Source: Chryseobacterium gregarium DSM 19109 (GTDB taxonomy: Bacteria; Bacteroidota; Bacteroidia; Flavobacteriales; Weeksellaceae). Taken from it: a DNA stretch of 64,000 bases. Within the stretch, counting starts at the first letter, position 1. The number at the start of each line of letters is the position of its first letter. Positions 62,381-64,000 of the stretch are shown piece by piece. Under the pieces are notes generated by a model. It worked only from the letters and a program-made list of their open reading frames with translations. It was not told the origin of the DNA and searched no databases. The position numbers and the translations under genes are program-made. Where the stretch lies: positions 87,640 through 151,639 of the forward strand of contig NZ_AUMU01000012.1 in the NCBI RefSeq assembly GCF_000430845.1. The letters are read 5' to 3'.

Positions 62381-64000
62381 TAAAAATCTTAATGGAGTAC
62401 AGGATCCTGATGAAAAACTGATGTTTACCGTTTATTTTTTCTTCTCAGATGACGGAAATAAGGTTCGTGAGGCATACAATGCATCAAAATTAGGAGAAAA
62501 CGATATTTATTTTTTTATTGAAGGTGATGAAGATTTTTTCTCTCCTAAAAAACTTTATGCAAAGGTTTCTCCATTTGTAAGAAACCAATTTTACATTAAA
62601 GGTGGAGAACTGGACGAAAGATTCTTTAATTCTTCAGTAATGAATTCATTATCAAAGAATACAGCTCTGGATACAGACATAATAAAAGAACTTCTTGAAA
62701 AAGGAAGTATTGAAAAGAATAATGTAAATCTGGAGAACATTTTAACAACGCTTAAACAGGGACTTCTGTATTTTTTTTCTACATCAAAAGCAACAGGATG
62801 GATTTGTAATAAGATAGGAAACGGTCTGGATTATCTTAAAATATCCGATGACTTTTGGGATACTCAAAGTGAAGATTATTTTTTTGACAAAGATAACCTT
62901 CTCAAAAAGATTACTATTTCAGACGATTTACTGAATGATCTTGATAAGCTTTTTGTAGATAAAAAAGGATTGGATCTCCATGACATTACTCCGAATATTC
63001 TTGAAGAGTATATAAAAAAATATGCGAATGCAATAAAAAAATTCATCCGTTATTATAACAATTTCATTACAAGAGAGGTAGAGGCTTTTTATAAATTAAC
63101 AGATAATGAATTGGACAACTTCCCTGCAGGAAAAACGCAAATGTGGGTTGCTTACCGTTGCGGGTTATGGAATGGGTTGGTGGATTTTATATCTTCAATC
63201 TTTAAGTTCGTAGGAAGTATTTTAGATGCTCCCTTTAATGCAACCGATGACTTTCAGGGGGCCATGGAAACTTTGGATAATATCTATGATTTTTTATTTG
63301 GCGGAGATTTTTGGGATAATTTGGAAAATGCAGCTTCGGAAATGTATAATAAAATGCTGGATTTTTGTAAAACTCACAATAAAGAAGATTATGATTGGGT
63401 AAGGGTTTCTTATATTGCAGGAAGCGGGATTGCTTTTATTGCCAGTTTTTTTATACCTTTTACACAGGTTTTAAAAGCAGCCAAACTGGGCAAAATTGCT
63501 GAAATTATTGAGATTGTAAATAAAGAAGTCGGAGCCGGCATTTCAGCCGCCGCAAGGTATGGAAAGGATCAGGCATACAAAGCATTAAGTGCTTTACTGG
63601 AACTTTTCTCAAAAGGAGGTAAGGCCTTTAAGACTTTTCTGCAACAGGTTTGGAATGAGTTGGAAAAGTGGTTTTTAAGCGCAAAGCACAAACTCTCTAA
63701 AGCTAAAGAATTTTTAGGATTGGGCTTTAGTAGAGAAACAGCAGAAACTTTAGGGAATCATGGATTGAAACCGAAGACTGTTTTTCAGCAGACAGGTGCA
63801 GGAATGAATGTTCCATATGGAAACTTTATAACAAGACTGGAATATAAGGGTTTTGTAGTTTTTAGAGGCAGCAAGAAAGCAGTTGCCGCTTTTGCGAAAG
63901 AGCTGGATGAAATGGGAGTTGAAGCAGCAACTAAATATTTAAATGAATTAGCAGGAATCGAACGCAAAGGTAGAAAAATACTTTATATTGATAATATAGA
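62367..64000 (+). CDS. Polymorphic-toxin-like protein, C-terminal part (runs off the window)
   Basis: An open frame of 544 codons to the window end, which may begin at the ATG at 62367 or continue the previous frame through the T run. It opens with a Ca-binding-like DKNLNGVQDPDE. It then has long helical and aromatic parts and a hydrophobic stretch near residues 350-385 (YIAGSGIAFIASFFIPFTQVLKAAKLGK). That stretch is like the pre-toxin region seen before toxin domains in polymorphic toxins. The last part (VFRGSKKAVAAFAKELDEMG) may begin the variable end. The toxin domain, if any, is mostly outside the window. Confidence 0.65.
   Translation, partial: MFFFDKNLNGVQDPDEKLMFTVYFFFSDDGNKVREAYNASKLGENDIYFFIEGDEDFFSPKKLYAKVSPFVRNQFYIKGGELDERFFNSSVMNSLSKNTALDTDIIKELLEKGSIEKNNVNLENILTTLKQGLLYFFSTSKATGWICNKIGNGLDYLKISDDFWDTQSEDYFFDKDNLLKKITISDDLLNDLDKLFVDKKGLDLHDITPNILEEYIKKYANAIKKFIRYYNNFITREVEAFYKLTDNELDNFPAGKTQMWVAYRCGLWNGLVDFISSIFKFVGSILDAPFNATDDFQGAMETLDNIYDFLFGGDFWDNLENAASEMYNKMLDFCKTHNKEDYDWVRVSYIAGSGIAFIASFFIPFTQVLKAAKLGKIAEIIEIVNKEVGAGISAAARYGKDQAYKALSALLELFSKGGKAFKTFLQQVWNELEKWFLSAKHKLSKAKEFLGLGFSRETAETLGNHGLKPKTVFQQTGAGMNVPYGNFITRLEYKGFVVFRGSKKAVAAFAKELDEMGVEAATKYLNELAGIERKGRKILYIDNI

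Overview
The window looks like a chromosome segment of a Bacteroidota bacterium of the class Flavobacteriia, most like Chryseobacterium or a relative (Weeksellaceae). The signs are low-GC coding sequence, many promoters with a -7 element of the form TAnnTTTG, lineage-typical families (DUF4293, DUF4296, DUF4271, a type IX secretion tail, a Rho with a long Q/N-rich insert), and protein sequences of flavobacterial character. No tRNA, rRNA, CRISPR array or intact insertion sequence was seen.

Bases 1-25000 are mostly housekeeping. They hold a secreted nuclease-like protein, Mn-type superoxide dismutase, rho, an M28 peptidase and an MsbA-like ABC exporter. A reverse-strand block rsfS-ftsH / LUD-cdsA-psd covers ribosome silencing, membrane proteolysis and phospholipid synthesis. 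Then come birA, an LptF/G-type permease, tgt, a polyprenol-phosphate sugar synthase with a DUF4296 lipoprotein, a HemD-like protein, oligopeptidase B and a histidine kinase/response regulator pair. Bases 25100-29000 are a metal-themed cluster: a lipoprotein with three His/Cys repeats, a cysteine-rich small protein, and a TonB-dependent receptor carrying two HMA metal-binding domains. Bases 29200-33500 hold OsmC and a TetR-controlled operon (thiolase, hotdog thioesterase, FabF-like synthase) with a clear palindromic operator.

Bases 33500-47800 are mixed: cupin, L,D-transpeptidase, MsrB, DUF445, pyrD, a TruC-like pseudouridine synthase, an esterase, glycyl-tRNA synthetase, a frameshifted secreted protein, an M48 protease and a serine hydrolase. 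Bases 47840-53100 form a probable DNA-damage mutagenesis cassette. A LexA-like HTH-S24 regulator is divergent from dinB, dnaE and a tiny translationally coupled protein resembling the C-terminal tail of Y-family polymerases. Two identical-pattern GATAC-N5-GTATC operators lie between the divergent genes.

Bases 53390-64000 are the most unusual part. Five promoters share a 16-base upstream box (ACGTCAAGTTYTGTCG) exactly 11 bases before a TAnnTTTG element. They precede an M15 peptidoglycan peptidase, a patatin-like phospholipase, a DUF2589 protein with two partner genes, a 56-residue acidic protein, and a 1248-residue protein followed by a toxin-like gene split by a run of nine T. This looks like a dedicated regulon of envelope-directed and uncharacterised proteins, and is the best candidate for an undescribed system. 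Its biological role is inference only.
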